Shown here: positions 1 to 7,886 of the stretch, one piece after another | Layout of the letters: each line of letters begins with the position of its first letter | Numbering within the stretch: position 1 is the first letter of the stretch | Assembly (NCBI GenBank): GCA_029782215.1 | Contig: JAKOVD010000027.1 | Location: 1-62,528, forward strand | Direction of reading: 5' to 3' | Source of the DNA: Chloroflexota bacterium | GTDB lineage: Bacteria; Chloroflexota; Anaerolineae; J102 | DNA length: 62,528 bases | Notes under the pieces: generated by a model | What the model was told of the DNA's origin: nothing | The model's database searches: none | The model's input: only the letters and a program-made list of their open reading frames with translations | Program-made: the position numbers and the translations under genes

Positions 1-189
1 TCGGTGCTTGCGGCTCAGTGCCTGGACCAGCGCATTCCAGACAAGGACACCCTGATCAGCGAAGTCGCCGCTTGGCAAGCTCGCCGCAATCATGCCTGCG
101 CCAGGGTCGTGTGGCAGTTCACCGCCGCCGATGCCCGCATCAAGCTTAAGCGTCTCTATCCAATTCTAAAAGAGCAAAAAGAAACTTAA
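1..189 (+). CDS. IS630-family transposase, C-terminal fragment
   Basis: The reading frame is open from the first base of the window, so the gene starts outside it; 62 codons remain before the TAA at 187-189. The residues QCLDQRIPD, then VAAWQARRN, then WQFTAADARIKLKRLYP are the usual ending of IS630-type DDE transposases, which cut and paste their element into TA targets. The DDE catalytic core lies off the left edge and cannot be checked. Only seven bases separate its stop codon from the convergent stop of the sugar permease, so the element end must lie in or very near that permease 3' end. Whether the element is complete is unknown. Confidence 0.85.
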   Translation, partial: SVLAAQCLDQRIPDKDTLISEVAAWQARRNHACARVVWQFTAADARIKLKRLYPILKEQKET

Positions 190-196
190 CGAGGCA
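1..196 (+). mobile_element. Right end of an IS630-type insertion sequence (boundary approximate)
   Basis: The transposase tail defines the right end of an insertion sequence. The exact terminal inverted repeat cannot be placed because the left end is outside the window. IS630 ends usually lie within a few tens of bases of the transposase stop, so the boundary may fall inside 190-230, overlapping the last codons of the permease gene. Confidence 0.55.
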
Positions 197-1261
197 CTAG
201 ACATGCCCAGCCTCCTCCTTGGCGATGACCTGGTCCGATTCGGATGAAATGTGATACTCGCTGCGCGCCCAGGCCTTGCGCAGCCGGTTGATGACGATGT
301 AGTCAATGGCGACGGTGCCCAGGATCAAGACACCGAGAATGGCCTCGATCCAGAACTCGCTGATGGCGAGCCACCGGATCAGACTCTGCTTGATCAGCTC
401 GATGAGAATGGCGCCCAGGGTCGATCCAACCACGGTGCCGACGCCGCCGTTGATGCTGACACCGCCGACGACCGAAGCGGCGATGACCTGTATCTCCAGG
501 CCCTGTGCCGCCACGACGGTGATGTTGGCGTAACGGGCCAGGTACAGGAACCCACCGAGCCCGGAGAGGGCGCCGCACAGCACGAAGGCGAGAAAGATGA
601 TGCGCTGGGCGGGGAAGCCGGCGATGCGAGCCGCTTCGCCGTTGGAGCCGATGGCGTAGAGGCGGCGTCCAAACGGCAGGTATTTGAGCATAAGCTGGAA
701 GATGACGATCACCACCAGGGCAATAACCACGAGAAGGCGAATGTTGAAATCACCCAAGTGGGTCAGGTTTCTGCCTGAGAGGCTGACAAGCCATTCCGGC
801 AGCGCATTGGTAAGCACGCTCTTGGCGCCCGAGAACTCAACCAGGAGCGTACGGTAGATCGCCAGGGTGCCAAGTGTGGTGATGATGGCGGGCACCCTTC
901 CGTATGCCACGATAATACCGTTGATGGATCCCATGACCATGCCAAGGGCAATGGCAATCAGCACGGCGACCAGGGGCGACATGGCGGTGTTGCGTGTCAG
1001 CGCCGTCCCGACGACATAGGCGCTCAGGCCGACCATGGAGCCGACCGACAGGTCCACATTCTTGGTCAGCAGCACGAGCGTCTGGCCCACGGCCACCACC
1101 GCGACCACCACCAATTCGGCGGAGATGCGGTTAAAGGTTCTGGCGCTGGCGTAGTTTGGAATCTGAGTGCTGAAAAAAGCGAAAACAGCCAGAATCAGCA
1201 AGACGAGAATGATCAGTCGCAACTGCTCTGGAGACCTGAAGTAGCGTCGCAGTAGGTTCAT
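197..1261 (-). CDS. Sugar ABC transporter permease (RbsC/AraH/RhaP type)
   Basis: Inner-membrane permease of a carbohydrate importer of the CUT2 class, 354 residues, the usual size. About nine to ten hydrophobic helices are visible, with the family signatures [13 protein letters not shown] after the second or third helix and [21 protein letters not shown] near residue 270. It starts with an ATG that overlaps the stop of the ATPase gene (ATGA), so the two are translationally coupled. The polar tail of about 25 residues after the last helix is longer than usual, and its stop lies seven bases from the IS630 transposase stop, so the last codons may derive from the element. A second permease and a binding protein, which this class normally has, are not in view. 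Confidence 0.9.
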   Translation of the reverse strand: MNLLRRYFRSPEQLRLIILVLLILAVFAFFSTQIPNYASARTFNRISAELVVVAVVAVGQTLVLLTKNVDLSVGSMVGLSAYVVGTALTRNTAMSPLVAVLIAIALGMVMGSINGIIVAYGRVPAIITTLGTLAIYRTLLVEFSGAKSVLTNALPEWLVSLSGRNLTHLGDFNIRLLVVIALVVIVIFQLMLKYLPFGRRLYAIGSNGEAARIAGFPAQRIIFLAFVLCGALSGLGGFLYLARYANITVVAAQGLEIQVIAASVVGGVSINGGVGTVVGSTLGAILIELIKQSLIRWLAISEFWIEAILGVLILGTVAIDYIVINRLRKAWARSEYHISSESDQVIAKEEAGHV

Positions 1262-2784
1262 TGGGGTTCTCCACCATTGGTGCGTTCCTGTCCCATCGCC
1301 GCGGTCATCACCGTTTCCTGATCGGCCTCGGCACGGCTGAACAGGCCCATCTGCCGGCCCTCGCGCATGACGAGGATACGGTCGCTCATGGCCAGAACCT
1401 CGGGCAGGTCGGACGAGATCATGATGATGCCCAGGCCACGCTGCGCCAGATCGTTGATGAGGTGATGGACTTCAGCCTTGGCGCGCACGTCGATGCCGCG
1501 CGTGGGCTCGTCCAGGATGAGGACTTTCGGATTGGCGTTCAGCCACTTGCTCAGCATCACCTTCTGTTGGTTGCCGCCCGAAAGCTTGCCGACTTCCACA
1601 TGGACATTGGCGGCGCGAATCGACAGCCTTTCGCGGAACGATTCGGCAGTCTCCGCTTCCCGCGTCCGGTTGACAAGCCCCAACCTGTTGAGGTAGCGGC
1701 GCAGGGTGGGCAGCGAGATGTTGGTGGCGATGGACATCGGCATGCTGAGGCCGAGCTGGCGACGGTCTTCGCTCAGGTAGGCGATGCCCACATCCATGCC
1801 ATGCTCGGGTGTGTTGATCCGGTGTTCCTTGCCGTCGATCACGATCTGACCCGAATCGGCCGGCTCAACGCCGAAGAGCGCCAGGCCCACGTCCGTGCGC
1901 CGGGCGCCCACCAGACCCGCAAAGCCCAGTACCTCGCCTTGATAGAGGTCAAAACTAATGTCTCGGAAGGCGCCCACGCGGCTCAGGTTGCGGACTGACA
2001 TCACCAACTTACCCTGTTCGGCCTCGACCTTGTTGAAGAAGTCATCGACGGTGCGGCCCACCATGTCGCGAATGACCTGGTCGATCGTCACCTCGCTGCG
2101 GTGCCGGGAAGAGACGTACTTGCCATCCCTGAGCACCGTCACACGGTCGGCAATGGACAGCACCTCTTCCATGCGGTGGCCGATGAACAGGATGGCGACG
2201 CCCTGGTTCTTGAGCGCCTGCACGAGACGGAAGAGCCGGGTCACTTCATGGGCCGACAGGGATGCTGTCGGCTCATCCATGATCAGGACTTTGACCTTGA
2301 GCGAGATGGCCTTGGCGATCTCTACCGCCTGCTGCGAAGCCAACGTCAATCCCCGGGCGGGCTGGCGCACGTCCATCTTGACGTCAAGCTGCGCCAGGAT
2401 CGCCTCTGCATCCTCGTACATCTTGTTCCAATGTACGACCCGGCCGCGGTCCTGGTGGCTGATGAAGATGTTCTCGGCGACATTGAGGTCCGGAAAGACC
2501 ATCGGCTCCTGGTAGATGGCGGCGATCCCCAAGGCTTGTGCCGTCTGAGCGTTGTTGATGCGAACCGGCTTGTCGTCCAGCAGGATTTCGCCGTGATCGG
2601 GCTGGTAAATCCCTGTCATGATTTTGATCAGTGTCGACTTGCCGGCGCCGTTCTCGCCGACAAGGGCATGAACCTCGCCCGGCAGGAGGCTGAGCGAGAC
2701 GTCGTCGAGCGCTTGGGTGGCGTCGAAGCGCTTGGAGGTGTGCCGCATTTCGAGCACGGGTTGTTTGCCTGCTTCCATCGTCAT
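1258..2784 (-). CDS. Sugar ABC transporter ATP-binding protein (RbsA/RhaT type, two ABC domains)
   Basis: Cytoplasmic ATPase that powers the CUT2-type importer, 508 residues with two ABC domains. Domain 1 has Walker [10 protein letters not shown] near residue 43 and Walker [13 protein letters not shown]. Domain 2 has the degenerate Walker A (GLVGARRTD) normal for this family, then the signature KLSGGNQQK and Walker [13 protein letters not shown]. It starts 27 bases after the DeoR regulator gene and overlaps the permease start. Together these three form one operon. The substrate cannot be read from the ATPase; a pentose, deoxyhexose or related sugar is likely given the neighbouring kinases and dehydrogenases. 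Confidence 0.93.
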   Translation of the reverse strand: MTMEAGKQPVLEMRHTSKRFDATQALDDVSLSLLPGEVHALVGENGAGKSTLIKIMTGIYQPDHGEILLDDKPVRINNAQTAQALGIAAIYQEPMVFPDLNVAENIFISHQDRGRVVHWNKMYEDAEAILAQLDVKMDVRQPARGLTLASQQAVEIAKAISLKVKVLIMDEPTASLSAHEVTRLFRLVQALKNQGVAILFIGHRMEEVLSIADRVTVLRDGKYVSSRHRSEVTIDQVIRDMVGRTVDDFFNKVEAEQGKLVMSVRNLSRVGAFRDISFDLYQGEVLGFAGLVGARRTDVGLALFGVEPADSGQIVIDGKEHRINTPEHGMDVGIAYLSEDRRQLGLSMPMSIATNISLPTLRRYLNRLGLVNRTREAETAESFRERLSIRAANVHVEVGKLSGGNQQKVMLSKWLNANPKVLILDEPTRGIDVRAKAEVHHLINDLAQRGLGIIMISSDLPEVLAMSDRILVMREGRQMGLFSRAEADQETVMTAAMGQERTNGGEPQ

Positions 2785-2811
2785 AGACGCACCTGCCTTG
2801 AGAAAAGAAGT

Positions 2812-3585
2812 TCAAACCATATGCACGTCGACGCCTAGCTCACGGACGGCTCGGACCATGTCTTCCGGAGCGCCTTCGTCGGTGATGATGGCATCGATTT
2901 CGTCAATACCTGCAAAGGTCATGCTCGCAACCTGCCCCCATTTCCGGGCGTCGACCAGCCCCACCACCTGCTGGCAACGAGCGACGATGGAACGCTTGAT
3001 CTGGGCCTCTTCCAGGCTGATTTCGGTGAGGCCCTGTTCCACGGTGAAGCCCCGGGCGCCGAAGAACCCAATGCCGATGAAGACCTCATCAAACAGATCG
3101 TTGCTGCCCGAACTGACCAAGGAGATGGACTCCCGCCGCAGCCTGCCGGCCGGCATGATGACTTCCACGCGGGGTGCACCGATCAGACCCATAGCGATCT
3201 TGAGGCTGTTCGTCAATACGGTCAGCGTCAGTTGGCTACTGCGAAGGTAGGGCACGATCGCCGCCGAGGTCGTGCTGGCGTCGATGAAGACAATGTCTTC
3301 GTCCCGCAGCAATGTCGCCGCGTTTCGCCCAATCCTCGCCTTCTTATCAGCGTGCTGTTGTTGGCGCACGTCGAACGATAGCTCTGGCAGGACGTTCGTA
3401 GCCAGGGCGCCGCCGCGCGTCCGCAGCAGCAGCCCCTGTTCGCTCAGGGCTTGCAGGTCCTGGCGAATCGTGACCTCCGAAACGTCAAAACGCGTGCTCA
3501 ACTCGGCAACTGTCAGTTGGCCGGCTCGTTCCAACGTGGCCACCATGGCCTGTCTGCGTTCGGCAAGATGGTGTTCTTTACCCAC
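2812..3585 (-). CDS. DeoR-family transcriptional regulator
   Basis: Sugar-phosphate-responsive repressor of 257 residues. The N-terminal winged helix-turn-helix reads LTVAELSTRFDVSEVTIRQDL, a classic DeoR pattern, followed by the DeoR C-terminal effector domain (FIDASTTSAAIVPYL, LTNSLKIAM, DEVFIGIGFFG). A GTG at 3585 is chosen because a GGAGGT ribosome site lies nine bases upstream; an in-frame ATG at 3612 has no such site. It is the first gene of the importer operon and probably controls it, with a consensus promoter and repeats at 3751-3802. DeoR regulators also precede rhamnose import genes in rhizobia, which fits the rhamnose-like enzymes nearby, but that is context only. Confidence 0.9.
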   Translation of the reverse strand: MGKEHHLAERRQAMVATLERAGQLTVAELSTRFDVSEVTIRQDLQALSEQGLLLRTRGGALATNVLPELSFDVRQQQHADKKARIGRNAATLLRDEDIVFIDASTTSAAIVPYLRSSQLTLTVLTNSLKIAMGLIGAPRVEVIMPAGRLRRESISLVSSGSNDLFDEVFIGIGFFGARGFTVEQGLTEISLEEAQIKRSIVARCQQVVGLVDARKWGQVASMTFAGIDEIDAIITDEGAPEDMVRAVRELGVDVHMV

Positions 3586-3750
3586 GCGCACCCGACCTCC
3601 ATGTCGTAGCATGCGGCGGCAAAAGAAAGGCCTCGATTGGACAACCCTTCGCAGTAAAACTGCGCCCGCAGTGAACCTCCGCCCTGCCCGCCAGCATTCA
3701 ATCACGGGCCACAGCCTCGGCGAACAACCTGTTCACAAGCGACAAGCTCC

Positions 3751-3779
3751 ATTTTACTTGAAATACATTTCGATGTCAA
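3751..3779 (-). promoter_or_regulatory. Sigma-70-type promoter of the DeoR-ABC importer operon
   Basis: On the minus strand a TTGACA -35 box (3774-3779) is separated by 17 bases from a TAAAAT -10 box (3751-3756). This nearly consensus arrangement lies about 165 bases before the DeoR start. Confidence 0.8.
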
Positions 3780-3802
3780 GCGGTTACGAAAGAAATCGAA
3801 AG
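3757..3802 (-). promoter_or_regulatory. Candidate DeoR operator region
   Basis: An imperfect 24-base dyad, CTTGA...TCAAG, at 3757-3780 covers the spacer and -35 box. Just upstream, the hexamer CGAAAG (CTTTCG on the transcribed side) occurs at 3787-3792 and 3797-3802, exactly one helical turn apart. DeoR-family repressors often bind such A/T-flanked direct repeats. Autoregulation is inferred from position. Confidence 0.5.
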
Positions 3803-3842
3803 CTTACAGCCTCAAAATGCCTGCCCGTTGACCCTGTGGCCC

Positions 3843-4907
3843 TCAGGTCAGAAACACAAGAGGATCACCGAGCATTTCCGCCATCTCCTCGAACCTACTG
3901 GCGGCGACCGCCCAAGAAAGGCCCGAGGTGTCCCCCGCCAGCGCCATCCAAACCGTCTGTTTTTCGGGGTCGACGCGTCCTACGGTGAGCACGGCAACCT
4001 GCGGCGGGACCGGCGCGATGTGGAGCGAACCCCGAGTGTGCCCGCTGGCATCGACCATGGCGACGACCGCGCCCGGCGCATCCAAGCTGCCATGAGGGCC
4101 CGCGTTCCTGGCAGAGCCTGGTTCGCAGCGCTGGTTCAGGGCCTGCCGGAGCGACGGCAGCGTCTGGCCCGGCCGCCAGAGATCGTTTGTGCCTCTCTCG
4201 GCATCGACGAGCACAACGCCGGCCCCAAGGGACGCTGCCAGGGTGCGTGTCACGGCCAGGACAATCCAATCGACGATGGCCAGCCGGTGGCCGGTCTCAG
4301 CCGCAAGCAGGGTGGCGAGGGACGGCTGGATGGCCAGGAGGGCCGCCACGGAGACCTCGGTGCTGATCACCCAGGCAGGCGGTGCTCCCGCCGCTGCGGT
4401 GGGGGAGACTTCCTTGCGACGGGCGGCTTCCCGCAGCACGTCGCGTTCCACGACGCGGCCGGCGGGACCGGTTCCGGCAATTGCCTGCCAGGCGATGCCC
4501 TCCGCGCGGGCGCGGCGCCGCGCCCGCGGCGACGAGAAGCGGCGCTGCGCAGGTTCTCTGGGCGCCTTTCCCGGCATCGTCCAGCCTGGCGCTGCCTGTT
4601 CGGGAATCGGCGTGGCGGCGGCTTCTGCGCTCGGCGTGGGGGTTTCCACCGGCGTGATCCTGGGCTCGCCCACAGCGAAGATGTGCGCCAGAACCGTGCC
4701 TACGGGCACGCGCCGGCCGGCGTCGACCAGCGCCGGACCCAGCACCCCTGCGGCCTGCGCCTCCACCTCGACGACGACCTTGTCCGTCTCGACCTCGAGC
4801 ATGACCTGCCCCGGCGCAACGGGGTCGCCCGGCTGCAGGCGCCATGCCGCCACCGTCCCGTCCTCCATCGTCAGGCCAAGCCTGGGCATGATGACGGCAA
4901 CCGGCAT
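3843..4907 (-). CDS. Dihydrolipoamide acyltransferase (E2)-like protein with degenerate catalytic motif
   Basis: This 354-residue protein has an E2 layout: a lipoyl domain with the acceptor Lys43 in VETDKVVVEV, a Pro/Ala linker, a peripheral subunit-binding domain at about 124-164 (SSPRARRRA...GTGPAGRVVERDV) and an acyltransferase-like region of only about 177 residues, shorter than the usual 220-230. The C-terminal DHRxxDG motif, which carries the catalytic His, is absent; the matching stretch reads MALAGDTSGLSWA. Acyl transfer by the normal mechanism therefore looks unlikely, although lipoyl carrying and E1 docking remain possible. The ATG at 4907 follows the E1beta stop by one base, and upstream in-frame ATGs lie inside E1beta. 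Confidence 0.8.
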   Translation of the reverse strand: MPVAVIMPRLGLTMEDGTVAAWRLQPGDPVAPGQVMLEVETDKVVVEVEAQAAGVLGPALVDAGRRVPVGTVLAHIFAVGEPRITPVETPTPSAEAAATPIPEQAAPGWTMPGKAPREPAQRRFSSPRARRRARAEGIAWQAIAGTGPAGRVVERDVLREAARRKEVSPTAAAGAPPAWVISTEVSVAALLAIQPSLATLLAAETGHRLAIVDWIVLAVTRTLAASLGAGVVLVDAERGTNDLWRPGQTLPSLRQALNQRCEPGSARNAGPHGSLDAPGAVVAMVDASGHTRGSLHIAPVPPQVAVLTVGRVDPEKQTVWMALAGDTSGLSWAVAASRFEEMAEMLGDPLVFLT

Positions 4908-4908
4908 C

Positions 4909-5919
4909 TCAGCCTTCCCGGTAGAGCGCAGCGAGCGCCGCGGCCACGATGTCATCGACGGTCGGGATGGCCTCCAATTCAAGGCGGCCATTGTAGGGTA
5001 GCGGTACATCCTCGGACGCCACCTGCATTACCGGCGCATCCAGCCAGTCGAAGGCTGCGCCCTGGACGCGTGCCGCCACCTCAGCCGTGAAGCCGCCGGT
5101 CAGCGGACCTTCGTTCACGACGACAAGACGGCCAGTCTTCCGAACCGAGGCCAGAATGGTGTCGAGGTCGAGCGGTTTCAGGGTCCTGGGGTCGATGACC
5201 TCGGCCGAGAGGCCCTTTTCCGCCAGCCGGTCTGCGGCTTCGAGCGCGAAGTGCACCATGCGTGAGGTGGCCACGATGGTCACATCCTGGCCCGCTCGCT
5301 TGACATCGGCGACGCCGATCGGAACCAGATATTCCTCCTCCGGCACTGGGCCGCTGGTGTTGTACAGCAGCTTGTGTTCGATGAAGATGACCGGGCTGTC
5401 GTTGCGGATGGCGGACTTCAGCAGGCCTTTGGCGTCGTGGGGCGTCGACGGCTGGATGACGATCAAGCCAGGCGTGTGGACATACCACATCTCCAGGCTC
5501 TGCGAGTGCTGGGCGGCGTTGCCGCGACCCCCTCCACCCTGGGTGCGCATGACCAGCGGAACGCTCGCCTTACCGCCGAACATGTACCGGGCCTTGGCCG
5601 CCTGGTTGACGATCTGGTCCATGACCAGGGCGCTGAAGTCGATGTACATGACCTCGACCACCGGCCGCAATCCGGTCATGGCGGCGCCGACGGCGATTCC
5701 GACGAACCCTGCCTCGGAGATGGGCGTGTCGCGCACCCTTTGCGGTCCGAAGCGGTCATAGAGCCCGCGGGTGACCTGCAGTACCCCCCCATAGCTGCCG
5801 ACGTCTTCGCCCAACACGCAGACGGCGGGGTCGCGGGCCATCTCCTCGTGCAGCGCTTCGTTCAGGGCCTCGCGGTACTGCAGGGTGCGGACAGGGGTGG
5901 TGGTCGTGGGATCAGTCAT
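4909..5919 (-). CDS. ThDP-dependent 2-oxoacid/acetoin dehydrogenase E1 beta subunit
   Basis: Beta subunit of a two-chain E1 (336 residues) of the pyruvate, branched-chain or acetoin dehydrogenase type. Family landmarks are GEDVGSYGGV, DTPISEAGFVGIAVGAAM, the HSQSLE active-site segment, and VIDPRTLKPLD before the C-terminal transketolase-like domain. It lies between E1alpha and the E2-like gene. The ATG at 5919 is chosen; a TTG at 5940 preceded by GGAGG ten bases upstream, and an ATG at 5958 overlapping the E1alpha end, are possible alternatives. The substrate cannot be told from the sequence. No E3 gene is in the cluster. Confidence 0.9.
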   Translation of the reverse strand: MTDPTTTTPVRTLQYREALNEALHEEMARDPAVCVLGEDVGSYGGVLQVTRGLYDRFGPQRVRDTPISEAGFVGIAVGAAMTGLRPVVEVMYIDFSALVMDQIVNQAAKARYMFGGKASVPLVMRTQGGGGRGNAAQHSQSLEMWYVHTPGLIVIQPSTPHDAKGLLKSAIRNDSPVIFIEHKLLYNTSGPVPEEEYLVPIGVADVKRAGQDVTIVATSRMVHFALEAADRLAEKGLSAEVIDPRTLKPLDLDTILASVRKTGRLVVVNEGPLTGGFTAEVAARVQGAAFDWLDAPVMQVASEDVPLPYNGRLELEAIPTVDDIVAAALAALYREG

Positions 5920-5936
5920 CAGTGTCTGAAGATCGT

Positions 5937-6902
5937 TCAAGCGTAAACATCCTCCCACAGACTGCTCAAAGAGGGCTCAGGGCTGGCCTTCGCGAAGGCG
6001 ACGGCGTCTTCGATGTCATGGCGGGCGCGCTGCGCAAGCGCCTCAAGATCGCCACCGCTGAACCCGTACGCCTCCACGAGGAGGTGGCCAAAGCGGCTGA
6101 TCGGATCGCGATCGGGCGCCTTCCAGAGCGCCGTTTCTTCCTTCGAACGATAGGTGAGGGGATCGCCGACGGTGTGCCCCTCGATGCGATAGGTTTGGGC
6201 TACCAGGAACGTGGGTCCTTGCCCCGACCGCGCCCTCGCGACCGCTGCCTGCATCGCCTCCAACACGGCCAGGACGCTGTTGCCGTCGACCGTGACTCCG
6301 GGCATGCCGAAGGCCTGGGCCTTGAGCTCGAGTCGTTCGACGGCCAGAAACGGGCGGCTCGGGCTGAACTCGGCGTACTGGTTTTCCTCGCAAAGGTAGA
6401 TGATCGGCAGGTTCCACAGCGCTGCCATGTTGGCCGCCTCCATGAGGATGCCCTGGTTGCTGGCGCCATCGCCAAAGAAACAGACGGCGACCTGGTCGGT
6501 CCCGCGTACGTTGGCGCTGTAGGCGGCGCCGGTGGCGAGAGCGATGCCGCCGCCGACGATGCCGTTGGCGCCGAGAATGCCCAGGTCAAGGTCGGCGATG
6601 TGCATGGAGCCACCCTTGCCCTTACCATACCCGTCGACCCGGCCCAGCAATTCGGCCATCATGCGCCGCGGGTCGCCACCCTTGGCAAGGCAGTGGCCAT
6701 GTCCGCGGTGGGTGCTGGTGATGTAGTCATCCTGACGCAAGGCTGCGCAGGCGCCCACCGCCACCCCCTCCTGGCCGATGTAGGTGTGCGTGGTGCCGCG
6801 CAGCGCGTTGGCCATGAAAAGCTCACGCGCCGACTGGTCAAAGCACCGGATCAGCCACATACGGTGGTACATGGCGGAAAGATGGTTGGAAGTGAGGGGC
6901 AT
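5937..6902 (-). CDS. ThDP-dependent 2-oxoacid/acetoin dehydrogenase E1 alpha subunit
   Basis: Alpha subunit of the same complex, 321 residues. It carries the ThDP-Mg motif, GDGASNQG from residue 144 with the paired Asn174 in YLCEENQY, and the acetoin/pyruvate-type segments HTYIGQEGVAVG, STHRGHGH and GKGGSMHIADLDLG. The size and GKGGSMH segment fit the AcoA-like and pyruvate dehydrogenase groups equally well. It probably cleaves a 2-oxoacid, or an acetoin-like ketol, and loads the acyl or acetyl group on the lipoyl domain of E2. Upstream 6903-7079 is a repeat-filled gap, so it may have its own promoter or read through from the SDR gene. Confidence 0.9.
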   Translation of the reverse strand: MPLTSNHLSAMYHRMWLIRCFDQSARELFMANALRGTTHTYIGQEGVAVGACAALRQDDYITSTHRGHGHCLAKGGDPRRMMAELLGRVDGYGKGKGGSMHIADLDLGILGANGIVGGGIALATGAAYSANVRGTDQVAVCFFGDGASNQGILMEAANMAALWNLPIIYLCEENQYAEFSPSRPFLAVERLELKAQAFGMPGVTVDGNSVLAVLEAMQAAVARARSGQGPTFLVAQTYRIEGHTVGDPLTYRSKEETALWKAPDRDPISRFGHLLVEAYGFSGGDLEALAQRARHDIEDAVAFAKASPEPSLSSLWEDVYA

Positions 6903-6938
6903 GTTAGTGAGAGGGGGGATTGATAGGGTGGATAGAGT

Positions 6939-7035
6939 AATACGTAATACGTACTGCGCATTACGTACTGCATGATATGTGGAAAAAAGGCTAATCTTGG
7001 ATGGAAATCTTACGTATTACGCAGTACGCAGTACG
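6939..7035. repeat. Intergenic TACG-type repeat, imperfectly inverted
   Basis: The block at 6939-6971 is made of alternating units close to TACGTAATACG and TACTGCG. The block at 7011-7035 is TACGTATTACGCAGTACG-like and is roughly the reverse complement of the first, with about 40 bases between them. The same units recur at 16370, 22671, 22851, 26222 and 52970. The rest of the 6903-7079 gap holds nothing recognisable. Confidence 0.7.
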
Positions 7036-7079
7036 AATCAAATCAGGTGCGAAAGCGGCGATTGTGTAGAATAGGGCGG

Positions 7080-7838
7080 CTAACGCATGAGAAGACCGCC
7101 GTTGACGTCGAGCGTGGCGCCGGTGATGAAGGAGGCGCCATCACCCGCCAGGAAGCAGACGGCGGCGGCGATTTCGCCGGCGCCGGCAAAGCGACCCAGG
7201 GGTATCTGAGCCCGGACACGGTCCTGCAGTTCGGGTGACCAGGCAGCGGTGAGGTCCGTGGCGGTGGTGGCAGGGGTGACGCAGTTGACGGTGATGCCGT
7301 CGCCGGCGACAAGCCTGGCCAGGGATTTCGTCAGGGCGATGAGGCCGGCTTTGGAGGCGGCATAGTGGGCGCCGACGAGCACCCCGCCCATTTGCCCGCT
7401 CACGGAGCTGACGTTGACGATGCGGCCGCTGCGACTGCGCCGCAGGGCAGGGAGCGCCGCCTGGCAGAACAGAAAGGCGCCTTTGAGGTTGACGGCGAGG
7501 ACGCGATCCCACTCGGCCTCGTCGATGGCTTCGAAGGGTGTGAGGGGGCAGATGCCGGCGTTGTTGACAAGGATGTCCAGGCCGCCAAAGGCGGAGACGG
7601 CTGCGGCGACGGCACCCTGCACCTCTGAAGCGCTTGTCACATCGGCCAGGACGGGGAGCACGTTTGCAGCGCCAGTGCGGCCGGCCAGCTCGCCGGCAGA
7701 CGCCGTGAGCGCCGGCCCGTCTGCGTCCACCAGCGCCACCCTGGCGCCGTTGGCGGCAAGGTCGGCGGCAACCGCCAGCCCGATGCCGCGGGCGGCGCCC
7801 GTGACCAGTGCGCTGCGTCCAGAAAGGTCGGTAGGCAT
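7080..7838 (-). CDS. SDR-family oxidoreductase
   Basis: Short-chain dehydrogenase of 252 residues with the NAD(P) motif TGAARGIG, the structural NNAG, and the catalytic set Asn, Ser (VSSVSG) and YAASK. An acidic residue after beta-2 (VALVDADG) favours NAD(H). It is 48 bases downstream of the transketolase gene. The family includes sugar and sugar-acid dehydrogenases such as 2-keto-3-deoxy-rhamnonate 4-dehydrogenase, and the context suggests oxidation of a sugar-derived alcohol. It resembles the SDR at 11141 (both have an NxAGICP segment), so the two may be old duplicates. ATG 7838 is preferred over the GTG two codons upstream. Confidence 0.88.
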   Translation of the reverse strand: MPTDLSGRSALVTGAARGIGLAVAADLAANGARVALVDADGPALTASAGELAGRTGAANVLPVLADVTSASEVQGAVAAAVSAFGGLDILVNNAGICPLTPFEAIDEAEWDRVLAVNLKGAFLFCQAALPALRRSRSGRIVNVSSVSGQMGGVLVGAHYAASKAGLIALTKSLARLVAGDGITVNCVTPATTATDLTAAWSPELQDRVRAQIPLGRFAGAGEIAAAVCFLAGDGASFITGATLDVNGGLLMR

Positions 7839-7886
7839 CACCACTTCACATCGAATGGCAAGTCTGGGGTGAGAAGGATGAGAGGA

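Noticed and set aside
251..778. Long open frames opposite the real genes, for example within the importer, transketolase and RuBisCO-like regions
   Set aside because: They mirror the high-GC codon pattern of the true genes, have no family motifs or ribosome sites, and overlap well-supported proteins completely.
3586..3705. Longer DeoR start at 3705 or 3612
   Set aside because: The added residues do not resemble the family and neither start has a ribosome site, whereas the GTG at 3585 has GGAGGT nine bases upstream.
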